NCBI GenBank assembly: GCA_027604665.1
Contig: JADGIZ010000146.1
Coordinates: forward strand, 1 to 22,817
Direction: 5' to 3'
DNA length: 22,817 nucleotides
Source of the DNA: Polyrhizophydium stewartii
Taxonomy: Eukaryota > Chytridiomycota > Chytridiomycetes > Rhizophydiales
The stretch's first letter is position 1. The number at the start of each line of letters is the position of its first letter. Of this stretch, positions 9,638 to 18,616 are shown in pieces. The notes beneath the pieces were generated by a model. That model searched no databases, was not told where the DNA came from, and saw only the letters and a program-made list of their open reading frames with translations. Made by a program: the position numbers and the translations under genes.

Positions 9638-10497
9638 TCACTTGGACCACGGCCACCAAGCACGCTTGCCAGCTTGCGATTTCTGGCCACTCGCTTCGAG
9701 GGCAGCGATGGCGGCCTCAAACACGGCGGAGACGCCATGGCCTGTAAGCGCCGAGCACTCAACATACCGCACCGCGCCAATCTGGTCGGCGAGCCGACGA
9801 CCTTGAGTGAACATGATCGGTGTCAACTTTTTGGATGCCAGTCTCTCAACGGTGTCGCGATCAGACCGGAGGTCCGCCTTGGTGCCGACGAGGATAATTG
9901 GGGCGTTCTTACACTCGACGGCCATCTGCGGCACCCACTAGGTTGCCGGTGTCAGCATCCTGTCGTGGTGTAGGCGTCAAGCACTGATACTGTGCTACCT
10001 GCCAAGTCACGCTCTCAAACGACCCGTGGTTCGCGACCGAGAAACACACGAGGACAACCGATGCTGGCAGAGGGCGCGGGAATAGCGGTCGATCGTATGG
10101 ATCCTGGCCGGCCGTGTCGTCGACGACGATCTGCGGACGGTCGTCCGAAGCCTCGCGCAGGACGCTCGTGTCGAACCTGCACGGTTGGATCAGCTGGACC
10201 GCCGCGAGAGCCACAGCAGCAGGATTGGACGCCCACACGGTCGGGATGTACTCTTCCGGAAACACACTCGTGAAGTGCCTGGTGATCACTGCGGACGGCG
10301 CCGTCAGCGGCTTGGCGACAGCCACCCGAGCGAGCACGCCGACTAACTGCATGTCTTGCCGACGTTGCTGTGGCATCGCAGGTCGACTGCGTCAGCTTGT
10401 GGGCGTCCATGTGCGTGCTGAGCGCTGCCGCCTACCTGTCGCCGGTGACCCGCACCCGCAGCGGGGCAGGTGGCGGCGGCAGGTCGGTGCGCTCCAT
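9638..10497 (-). CDS. Atypical Rho-family small GTPase without CaaX box
   Basis: Five exons on the minus strand: 10436-10497, 10348-10367 (only 20 nt), 10237-10288, 9999-10176 and 9638-9937. Introns are 68, 59, 60 and 61 nt. The 203-residue product reads through all Rho landmarks. These are the P-loop GDSNVGKT, switch I with FPEEYIPTVFD, switch II DDTAGQ with the catalytic Gln kept, GTKADL for guanine specificity, the Rho insert (DRDTVERLASKK) and ECSAL. Three departures matter. The position equal to Rac Gly12 is Ser, as in Rnd proteins. The Trp before DTAG is Asp. The protein ends KRAWWPWSK with no prenylation cysteine. The N-terminus is about nine residues longer than Rac and Pro-rich. The 60-nt third intron has no in-frame stop. 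The protein probably switches slowly or is regulated otherwise, and binds membranes, if at all, through its basic-aromatic tail. It diverges from the phosphatase gene. Confidence 0.88.
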
Positions 10498-10610
10498 CCC
10501 AGGGAAACCCGAGCCCTGCCGCAGGATTGGCTTGCATATACATCGCCATATGTTCAGGTCGGCCACAACATGCGCGCTGTTGCTGCCGCGACGACTTGTC
10601 CATCTCCGGC
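10498..10610. promoter_or_regulatory. Short bidirectional promoter region, Rho GTPase / phosphatase
   Basis: 113 bp separate the two divergent start codons. The core is the most A/T-rich part of this neighbourhood (CATATACATCGCCATATG near 10534-10551). Both promoters and both 5' UTRs must fit here or overlap the neighbouring coding sequence. No specific factor site was identified. Confidence 0.5.
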
Positions 10611-12046
10611 ATGGCATCGGCGCAGCCCTCGACCGCCGCGCCGGCGCCGCGCCCGCTCCCGCCGCTCTCGCCCGCGCCGACGCCCACATCCATCGTCAAG
10701 CGGCTGTTTCTGTGCCGGCACGGCGAGACGGAGCCCAACGCCCGCGGCGTGCTCCAGGGCTCGGGCCTCGACGAGTTCCTCAACAAGACGGTGCGGCCTG
10801 TTGCTCTCAGACGCCTGCCGTCGCGGCTGCCCGCGCAAGGGCCTGCGGAACCGCATGCGCGGAATGCGCAAGCTGGCGGCCTGAGGCCCATCCGCCATCT
10901 GGCTGCCGTCGCCGCGTGCCCGGCCTCGCGGTCGGCCGTCCGGGCCAAGTCGGCGACGCCGAGGCGCCGGCACGACGCCTCGCAGAGGACGCCGCGTTGC
11001 CCGGACAGCATGCTGACCCGCCCACCATGCCCGCACCGTACTGCAGGGCGTGCGGCAAGCGCAGTACCTGCGGGACCGACTCGAGCACACCCACGTCGAT
11101 CTGTTCGTCAGCAGCAAGCTCAAGGTGCGCTTGGTGTCGCAGTTGGACGGCTCCTTGTGGCCCTCGGACTCACCACCAGAGCCACTCCTTGATCGGCACC
11201 ACCTCGCATGAATGCGTTCCCTGCCGCCGTGTGCGGGCATGCCGCCCCCAGCGAGCCCGCCAGACTGCGCAGATCGTCCAGGAGCGCCACGCCGGCAAGC
11301 CGCTCATCGAGGTCGAGGAGCTTGCCGAGATCAGCTGGGGCGAGTGGGAGGGTCGTGTCGTGCCGGGACTCCGGTCGCTGCTCGACCAGTGGATCGCCGG
11401 CGACTTCAACGGTATGCACTACTGGCTGCAGCGCCATGCTACGAGACGCTACTGACGCCACCCTGCTATCGCCGGCGCTCCAAGCCAAGACGCCCGGCGG
11501 CGAGAGCCCTCTTGAGGTCGAAGCACGCTCGGTGCCGGCGCTCTATGACATCATCCTGAGCCGACCCGAGCAGACAATGGTCATTGTCGGTGCGTCCGCA
11601 CCCTGCGATGGGTGGCCGACTTCGCCGCACACTGACGCCGCGCTCCAGTCCACGGCCGGCTGCTGCGCATCATGCTCGCGTCCATGCTGTTCCAGAGCCT
11701 CGATCGGATGAACGAGTTCACGCACCACAACACATGCATCAACATGATCGACGTAATCATCGAGACGGACCCGTCGCGCGTCGGCCCCGCCATCCGCGTC
11801 GACCGCGATCTGCTTGAGGCGCAGCTGCGGTCGCCGCTGCACACCCGCGAGCTCGATGATAACGTCAGCATCGTGACCGAGACGCCCGTGGTCCCGTCAC
11901 CTCCAGGTCTTCCCGGGACAGTCGCGTCGCCGGCGTGGCCCGAGGGCAGGAAGCCGCATGTCTCGACTGTCCAGCATCCGCCCAGCCTTACTCTGATCCC
12001 GCTCCTGCTCGACGACCGAAGCCATCTTCCCATCAACATGCGGTAA
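10611..12046 (+). CDS. Histidine phosphatase superfamily, phosphoglycerate mutase-like
   Basis: The product would be a phosphatase or mutase using a phospho-histidine intermediate. Five exons: 10611-10790, 11047-11124, 11252-11411, 11485-11589 and 11649-12046, giving about 306 residues. Splicing restores the family order. First is LFLCRHGETEPN with Arg36 and His37. Next come LNKT|GVRQAQYL and SSKLK|RARQTAQ with the second catalytic Arg. ISWGEWEG follows, then PGGES, and finally VIV|VHGRLLRIML with the second His (about 176). Intron 1 (256 nt) is long and C/G-rich; the others are 127, 73 and 59 nt. The last 80 or so residues are an extra, mostly disordered tail. The motif set fits the fructose-2,6-bisphosphatase/TIGAR/cofactor-dependent mutase group, but I cannot choose the substrate. 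It is convergent with the RGS gene, 292 bp between stops. Confidence 0.88.
10791..11046 (+). other. Long GC-rich intron (256 nt) in the phosphatase gene
   Basis: The donor GTGCGG follows AACAAGACG and the acceptor CTGCAG precedes GGCGTGCGGCAA. The join gives the conserved LNKT-G-x-x-Q-A motif exactly, so there is no room for a missing exon between them. Confidence 0.8.
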
Positions 12047-12338
12047 ATACATCCGACCACGAGAGGCATCCCACCCCCCCACACTCTATCTGGAATCGAA
12101 ATGGGTCGTTGTCGCCGCTTTATTGATGCCTGGGGGGGCAGGCGACTGCGAGAAGGAGGTGCGGGGAACCCGAGTCCATGCGTTCGGTGTGAAAGCCGGT
12201 GAACTCAGGAAAGTAGATCGAGGCACAGGATAGAAAAGAGAGAGAGTGCTCGTGTGGTCGTATGGCGACAAACACACGCCGCACAGCACGAGTGTGCTCT
12301 GCAGCGGGGACAAAGACTTGGGCGCATTCACGTGTCCG
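12047..12338. other. Convergent intergenic region, 292 bp
   Basis: Holds the 3' UTRs of the phosphatase (+) and the triple-RGS gene (-). It contains a run of seven C (12075-12081), a run of seven G (12131-12137) and an AG-rich purine tract near 12228-12247 (AGGATAGAAAAGAGAGAGAG). No gene or RNA is seen. Confidence 0.6.
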
Positions 12339-15300
12339 TCATCCTCGAGTCGTGACGCCCCGCGTCATGCGAGGCGAGCTGTGCGCCTGCTGCTCGTTCT
12401 GCGGAACTTCCTTGACATCCGTTGCGGCCGCATCCTTGTTGTTCTTGGCCACAAAGGCGAGGAACTTGACAAACGGCTGGACGCGCAGCACGGCCAGGAT
12501 GTGCTCAAACGCCTCCCTGAAGATGTCGGGGTGGAAGTTCTTTGCCTCGTACTCGGCCATGAAGCGCTTGCGCACGCCCGAGGGCAGATTGACCTCGCGC
12601 GGCGACTTGACCGAAATGTACGTGTCGACAATGTTCTTGACACTCGCGCGCATGGTTTCGAGCTTCTTCTCGATATCGGCGGGCGACATGTCATGCTGGA
12701 GCGTCACGCCGGGCATCGATTGGGCCGTCGACGGCTCGCCGAGCTTGAGCTTCTGGACTTCGGCCACGAGCTCGTCAAAGTTGACGGCCTCGGGGCGTGG
12801 CGCGGCAGACACCGCGCTGCCGGCCTCGGACGCGCGCGCCGACGTGGGTGTACCGGAGTCCTCGCCCAGACGGCGCATCTCACCCGAGAGAGGCGATGCG
12901 CTGACCGACGTTGCCGATGGGCGGGCGGGCATCGTCTTTGCGCGGGCGAGGCTCTCGGTTGTCGTGCTAACCGCAACAAAGGCCGGCTGCGTCGGGAAGA
13001 CGACATTTGCGAGCTGGCGGTAGGCGTTGATTTCGTTGAGGAAGTCGAGGTTCTCCTCGCAGTGCTACGCGCCGTGACGGTGTCGCGGTCGCATCCGACC
13101 ACCATGGGTTCGCCCATGGTCATGCCGCCCCGAGTCGTGCCATGCAGCGCGGAATTGGTGTGGGGATAGTCTGTGTCAGCACAGCAGGAGCGGCCGCAGC
13201 AGCATTGTCCCATTTATCTGCTTGCAACGCACCTCGCTCTTGAGAAAGTTCCAAAAGTCTGCACGTCCCGACGATGTAGCCAGAGACCCACCGCGAGGCG
13301 ACGGCGCAAAGGTCAGCGTCTGTGTGCGGAGATATCGCCTGTCGGGCAGACATGTCTGCGAAGGCGCGCGTCTCGTGGCACCATGCCGGTAGCGCGTAAC
13401 ACCAGATGCAGCCTCGATGAGGAGGCGAAAGCTCCATCAAGTTTGCCCCCACCTTTGTTTGTGTGCGGCGCAGGCAGCACGTTGGCAAGCACCTGGCGAA
13501 TGGTGATCTTGCCCACGATTGCGGGACTGCCGCTCTGGCTGATGGACATTCCGACTGCAGGTGCGTTGACGGAGAGATGGCGGCCGACGGACAAAGCCGG
13601 CTCGCCGTGCTCGGATTCTTTTTCGACGATTTTGTCGAGATTCCTATCGACGCGGCTTGGCCGGCGCTGCACGCCCATGGAGGTCTCGGACAGGCGGCCG
13701 CCCTCGACGCCGTCGTTTTCGGCAATCGGAAGGGACACGAATGGTGACGAGCTGACTGTCGAAGACGGGCTCACCGCAGATGCAGACATGCTTGAGCTTG
13801 TGCTGAGGCCGGCACCTGTGCCAGGGCTGACTGTAATGCCAGTGCTCTTGGCGACGTGCACAAGAAACTTGAGGAAGGGCTGGATGCGAAGGACAGTGTA
13901 GATGTGGTCGTACGTCTCCTTGAGAATGTCTGGATGGAAGTTCTGGGCCAGCAGCTCGGCCTTGAGGCGGCGGCGGATGATCGAGGGGACGTTGATCTCC
14001 TTGGTCGACGACTCGCCAATGTACATTTCGGTGATACGCGTCAGGCTGCCTCTGATCAGCTCGAGCAGTCTGGTGGCCTGGGCAGAGTTCATGCCGGCCG
14101 GAATCGTGTAGAACGTGGCAATTCCCTCGCTCTCATTGGCAGCCGCGGCTTCCTGCGCTGCCTTGGTCGCCTCGCCCGTTCTGGCGTGCTCCTCGATCTG
14201 GTCAAAGGGCACGATGCTCATTCGCGATGCCATGGTGGCGATGACAGCCGACGCGCGCACCGACGGAGGTCCCTGCTCTTCGCCGCCGAGCTGGGTCGGC
14301 TGGCCCACCATTGACGCGCGGGTTGTCGTGCTGGACCGTCCGCGATTCGCCGCCGTCATCGAGTCAAGCTGAGCCTGGTTCGGAAAGATGGGGCTGGCGA
14401 GCTGGCGGTACGCGATGAAGTCGTTGATGAACTCGAGGTTCTCTTCGCAGTGCTACACATTTGATCGCGTGTACAAAGCGCGTTTCCTTGTCAGTCGAAC
14501 TCTCGATTGGATCTGCCACCTTTGGGAAACATCAACTCACCTCTGTTTTGAGAAAGTCCCAAAGGTCTGCACAGACAGATCCGCCGTCAGACACGGCGAA
14601 ACGACGCCAAGTTATTACAATGCGGCGGTGGCCGTGAAACTCACCCTTGTTTGAAAACGGAGGCGGGAAAGAGTTGCTGATGACCTGGTACAGCGACATC
14701 TTGGTTCCCGACAGGTACATCGGCAGGTTCTCGCGTTGGAGCGACAGAGGGGGTACGGTTGTTGATGCGCGCGTGCCTGCGTTCTTTGAGATTGAGTTGA
14801 GGAACTTGCCGAACGGCTGGACGCGCAGGACCATGTAAATGTGCTCGTAGGTCTCGCGGAAGATCTCTGGATGGAAGTTGGTGGCTGCGATCTCGGCAAG
14901 CAGGCGCTTCTTGATGCCCGAGGGCACGTTGATCTCCTTTGGCGAGTTGGCGTCGAGGTAGGTGTTGATGATCTTTCCTACTGACGCCTTGATCGACACG
15001 AGCACCTGGCGCAGCTCGGCGGCGGAAAGGTTTGTTGGGATCACAAAGAACGGGTGGTCTGCCGGATTGCCGCTCTCGTCAAACTGGTCCGGCGTGACCG
15101 TGACCCCGCTGGTGATCATTTTCTCGATGCTGTCGAAGCTCACGACATTGGCCGTCGGCGGGAAGGCGTACTCGACTCGAGCCACCGACGTGCGAGCAGA
15201 GCCAGACATGGGGTCGTCGAGCGTCGGAACCTGGAGGCCAGCAACGACTGACGAGCGGCGGCGTCCGCGATTGATGATCTCGGACGAGTTCAGGGTTGCC

Positions 15301-16106
15301 TGGGGCTGCGGGTAGATGGTGCTTGCGAGCTGGCGGTAGGCGTTGACGTCATTGAGGAACTCGAGGTTCTCTTCGCAGTGCTGATGTGTAAACGCGCAAG
15401 CACGCAAAAGAATGCCCAAAGCGACGCGGTTTTCGTGGGTTGTCAGCGTCGGCGTCTCTTTACGGCAGGTTACGTCGGTGTGACCGTGGATGTGCAAACA
15501 ATGATGGGCACGTTTGCCTCCGCGAGCCTGGCGCTCCGGCCCATTGGGCACGGGCTGCTCGCGGCGACGGTGTGGTCGTCGCTCCGCCGTCGCACCAAGG
15601 CGTGCTACACGGTCGTCGTGCGCGGGAACAATACGAATCAGACGCCCGTGCAACTGACCTCTGACTTGAGGAACCCCCAAAAGTCTGAGTGTGCAGCCGC
15701 GATTGGAGGGACCGTGCAGGCAAAATGCCGCGACGAGTTGGCGTGCAGGTGTCAGTGCCCAGACGGCCAGCATCGGTATACACGACACAGCCATCGCCGC
15801 AGGGCTCAGGCAGATTGCGGCGCGCCAGCACAGCTCGAGCTCGAGCGGCCGAGAAGCCTGGCGCTGTTTGCTTCGCAATTGCGCTGCGATGATACGGAGC
15901 ACCAGCCGGTCCTGACCTTTGTTGGTGTGGGGCGGCGGGTAAGCATCGACGAGCACCTGGCGCATCGAGACCTTGCCCGTAGGCGGGCCAGGCGGCGACG
16001 CAAGAAAGGATGGTATTCCCGAGGCGCTTGTCTGCGGGGTTGTTGTTGTTGTTGAAGGGGGGCGGAGCCCCCACTTTGTTGTCTGCGGGGTGGGCTGATC
16101 CGCCAT
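12339..16106 (-). CDS. Protein with three tandem RGS domains
   Basis: The product would be a regulator of G-protein signalling acting on heterotrimeric G-alpha. Seven exons on the minus strand: 15917-16106, 15659-15684, 14645-15380, 14541-14566, 13453-14452, 13233-13258 and 12339-13064, giving 909 residues. The start is the first in-frame ATG (MADQPTPQTTK). Each of three units has the same parts in order. These are an opening helix (MRQVL, LYQVI, IRQVL), then PPPHTNK-like, then D(F/L)WxFLK(S/T)E on its own 26-nt exon, then HCEENL(E/D)F..AYRQLA. A low-complexity insertion of about 97 to 105 residues follows. Each unit closes with KEINVPS-like, NFHP(E/D)I and R(V/I)QPFxKFL. The EEN and (E/I)N contact residues of RGS4 are kept. 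The RGS4 Asp163 and Arg167 positions read Gln and Lys in all three. Large exons run unbroken from one unit into the next, so this is one gene. There is no DEP, GGL or membrane segment. Confidence 0.9.
12459..13513 (-). repeat. RGS unit 3 of 3
   Basis: Runs from GKITIRQVL to QPFVKFLAF and contains the micro-exon 13233-13258 (DFWNFLKSE). Introns are 194 nt (13259-13452) and 168 nt (13065-13232). The insertion is about 105 residues. A long Ser/Thr/Pro-rich linker in exon 5 separates it from unit 2. Confidence 0.85.
13862..14708 (-). repeat. RGS unit 2 of 3
   Basis: Runs from GTKMSLYQVI to QPFLKFLVH and contains the micro-exon 14541-14566 (DLWDFLKTE). Introns are 78 nt (14567-14644) and 88 nt (14453-14540). 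The insertion between AYRQLAS and the closing helices is about 100 residues, Ser/Thr/Ala/Glu-rich. The second intron ends in TAG rather than CAG. Confidence 0.85.
14795..15978 (-). repeat. RGS unit 1 of 3
   Basis: Runs from GKVSMRQVL to QPFGKFLNS and contains the micro-exon 15659-15684 (DFWGFLKSE). Introns are 232 nt (15685-15916) and 278 nt (15381-15658), the longest of the three units. The insertion between AYRQLAS and LSAAELRQVL is about 97 residues. Confidence 0.85.
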
Positions 16107-16220
16107 GGCCGGCTGGTGGAAGCGATGTGTGTGGGGATGGTGGCATCGGCGAGCCCGGAAATCCCTGAGGACGGCGAGATCCGCGCTCTGGGCCGTGGGC
16201 ACGGACGCCTCGTCCTCGCC
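16107..16220. promoter_or_regulatory. Short divergent promoter region, triple-RGS / coiled-coil
   Basis: 114 bp lie between the RGS start codon and the ATG chosen for the coiled-coil gene. Upstream in-frame ATGs at 16125 and 16137 would shrink the gap to under 35 bp. No core promoter motif stands out in this GC-rich interval. Confidence 0.4.
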
Positions 16221-18483
16221 ATGTCAAGCGACGTGCCGCGCTCGCACCGGCAGAGCTACGACCTCGGCGTGCCCTTGTCGCGCGGTGTGTCGGCGTCGCT
16301 CACGGAGCTGGCGCTGCAGCCCGGTCCGCGGCATCGGCCTCCCCTTCCAGCGCAACTGGCGGTTGCTGTCCATAGATCCGCCAAAGTTGGCGACAACAAC
16401 AGCAGCAACAACGCAGCGCCAAACAGCGGCAGTAGCTGCCCACCAAAGGCCGGGCTTGCGGCTGCAGATAGGGCTGATAGCCACGGCATACCACGCAACC
16501 CCAAGTCCAGTGCTGCTCTCAATGTCGACGCCCATGAACACACTGGTCGATCAAAACAACCACCGGGCAACGAGGCACGCGATGCACAGCACAGCACGCA
16601 CTTTGGACTGGTCAGCTTCGAGGATGAGTGCCCGCCGCCTTCTCTGCTTAAGCTGCGCGCACGGCTGGTTCCGGCTCCGCAGCCCGAGGAGAAGGCGCGG
16701 CCGCCGTCGCCACCACCGCCAGCCGATCCGCCCAAGCCGCCAACGCCTCCACCGCCGAAGCCGAGTCCGAAAAAGGACGCCGAGCTGATTGCAGAGCTGC
16801 GCGACCTCGTTCACCGCCAAGACTTGCTATTGCTGTGGTTTTCAAGCAAGCATCCTGGCCCAGGATCGAGCTCGCTCTCGGAGTTCTTTGAGGTGCGAGG
16901 CGGTTGCGCTGGATAACCACACAACTCGACGAACTGACAGTTTTCACCCTCAGACTGCCCCTCCGGAGCGGCATCCGGTTGCAACTATTACCAAGGTTTA
17001 TGACAGCCGGCTTGCAGAGACGGAGGCGCAGTTGAGGTGAGGGCAGCGGCCGAGCCTTGTTCCCTGAGAGACGCCGAGTAGCTTAGAAACCTGGACCACC
17101 AGGACCTTGCAAGATTCGTACTCGAGCGAGATGGAAAAGTTGCGCAGTGAACACCGTAAGGAGCTGCACGAGCAAGGTGTGACACGATAGATCACCTGCT
17201 GGCCTGTCAACATGGATGCCGCCGCCTCAGGTTGCTGATATGCGACTGCAGAGACCAGGCACGAGGCGGCGCTTGAGCACCTGCGCGGCCAGCTCGCGGC
17301 GTCGCAAGAGGCAACCAAGCGCCAGTCCAGCACCATCGAGAAGCTCGCCGACGCAGCCAAGATCCTCGAAGCCAAAACCATCCAGGTCACCGACCGACTC
17401 GAAAAGTCATTCCGGTCGAACCGGCTGCTGATGGACAAGGCGAGCGAGCTGGACACTCTTTGCATAGAAACCGAGCGCAAGTTGATGGACTGCGCGCGTG
17501 AGCGCGACCGAGCTCAGCGCTGGGTCAGGGCGTACCAGGGCAGCGTCGAGGACTATGAGAGGTGGGCGAAAGCAGTCGTTTGCTGGCAGCGGACCGGTGA
17601 CTCTGACGGCCCTTTGTCAAACAAGCTGCGTGCGCGAGTCAGGACTTGCTGCCATCCTGCACGAAGACGTCATGCGCGATGTCGCGCCGGGATCTCTGCT
17701 GCTCACGCGGCACGTAAAGAACATGATCCGCGAGATGCAGGGTGCGTGGTGATGAGCTGCGCATTTGCTTTCTCTTCCACTTGGCTGACCAGGTCTGCGC
17801 AGAGCTTAACAAAAAGGTCAACAAGCTCGAGGGCGAGATCGAGCGGGTCAAGAAGCAACACGCCGGATCTCTCCAGCGGTACATGCTGGATCTGGAGCGC
17901 GCGCGCGCTGAGCTGCTCTCGACAAAGGACCACTTGCAGCAAGTGATCTCGACGGTCCGTGGCGTCTGCCGCACGTTCACCAGTGTCGCATGTGGCTGAC
18001 TGTGCGATCAGGCCGACGGGGCAAAGAGCGAGCGAGATGCCGCCCTGGAGCAGCTGCAGAGACTCACGCGCGATGTTGTGGCAGCCGACGAGAACCTGCG
18101 ACGTGTGCAGCGCGAAAAGGACGAGCAGCTTGCCGAAGTGTCGGCGCGGTGCGGGCGTGCCCGGGAGCGACTCGGCTTTGGTGGCGCTGACTCCTCGGCC
18201 CAGATCGCAGCAGCAGCTCAAGGCGCTTCGCGAGCAGTTTGATGGCGAGCGGCACGGACTACAGATGCAGCTGGATGAGATCAAGAAGGCCAAGATCGAG
18301 CTGCAGGTCGAGGTCGGGCAGCTGAGCCGCGAGCGGCGAGCGGCGACGCTTGATCTCGAGGCGGTGCACCGGGTGAGCAGGGCGGCGTGCGGCTTGGCCG
18401 AGGCCGGAGGCTGTGCTAACATTGCAGCCCAGAGCGTTGTGCTCTCGCGCGAGCAGTTCCGCCGGGACCTGGGCATCGCATGA
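16221..18483 (+). CDS. Coiled-coil protein of unknown function, nine exons
   Basis: I do not recognise a family. Exons: 16221-16892, 16954-17036, 17103-17176, 17252-17561, 17626-17741, 17803-17954, 18012-18148, 18204-18372 and 18433-18483. Introns are 55 to 75 nt, every phase closes, and the product is about 587 residues. The first third is low complexity, ending in a proline-rich stretch (SPPPPADPPKPPTPPPPKPS) before KDAELIAELRDLVHRQ. The rest is charged and heptad-like with Leu and Ile at regular spacing. Examples are STIEKLADAAKILEAKTIQV, ELNKKVNKLEGEIERVKKQH and KIELQVEVGQLSRERR. This looks like a rod-shaped scaffold. A short less-helical break (HEDVMRDVAPGSLLL) lies midway. A cytoskeletal or ciliary role would fit a zoosporic organism but is conjecture. 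The start is uncertain: ATGs at 16125 and 16137 are in frame, and an unspliced intron in exon 1 is possible. Confidence 0.75.
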
Positions 18484-18616
18484 CGGGGGCACGCGCCGAG
18501 CCGCTCGCGATGCGGCGCGGTGTGCGTGGCGAGTTTGGGGGCTTTGGAGGTGGCGACAAGACGCAGTGAAATCACGATCACCGGGTTCGCCGCACGGCAA
18601 ACGACCCCCTGAGCGC

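Noticed and set aside
10177..10236. A 20-residue insertion in switch I of the Rho GTPase
   Set aside because: The stretch is a 60-nt GT-AG intron; removing it gives exactly the normal spacing between IPTVF and DTAG.
9638..10497. Rho pseudogene with frameshifts
   Set aside because: Raw frames look broken, but four short GT-AG introns and a 20-nt exon restore an uninterrupted 203-residue GTPase with correct phases.
12339..16106. Three separate RGS genes
   Set aside because: Exons 14645-15380 and 13453-14452 each contain the end of one unit and the start of the next with no stop or new start, so one gene explains the data better.
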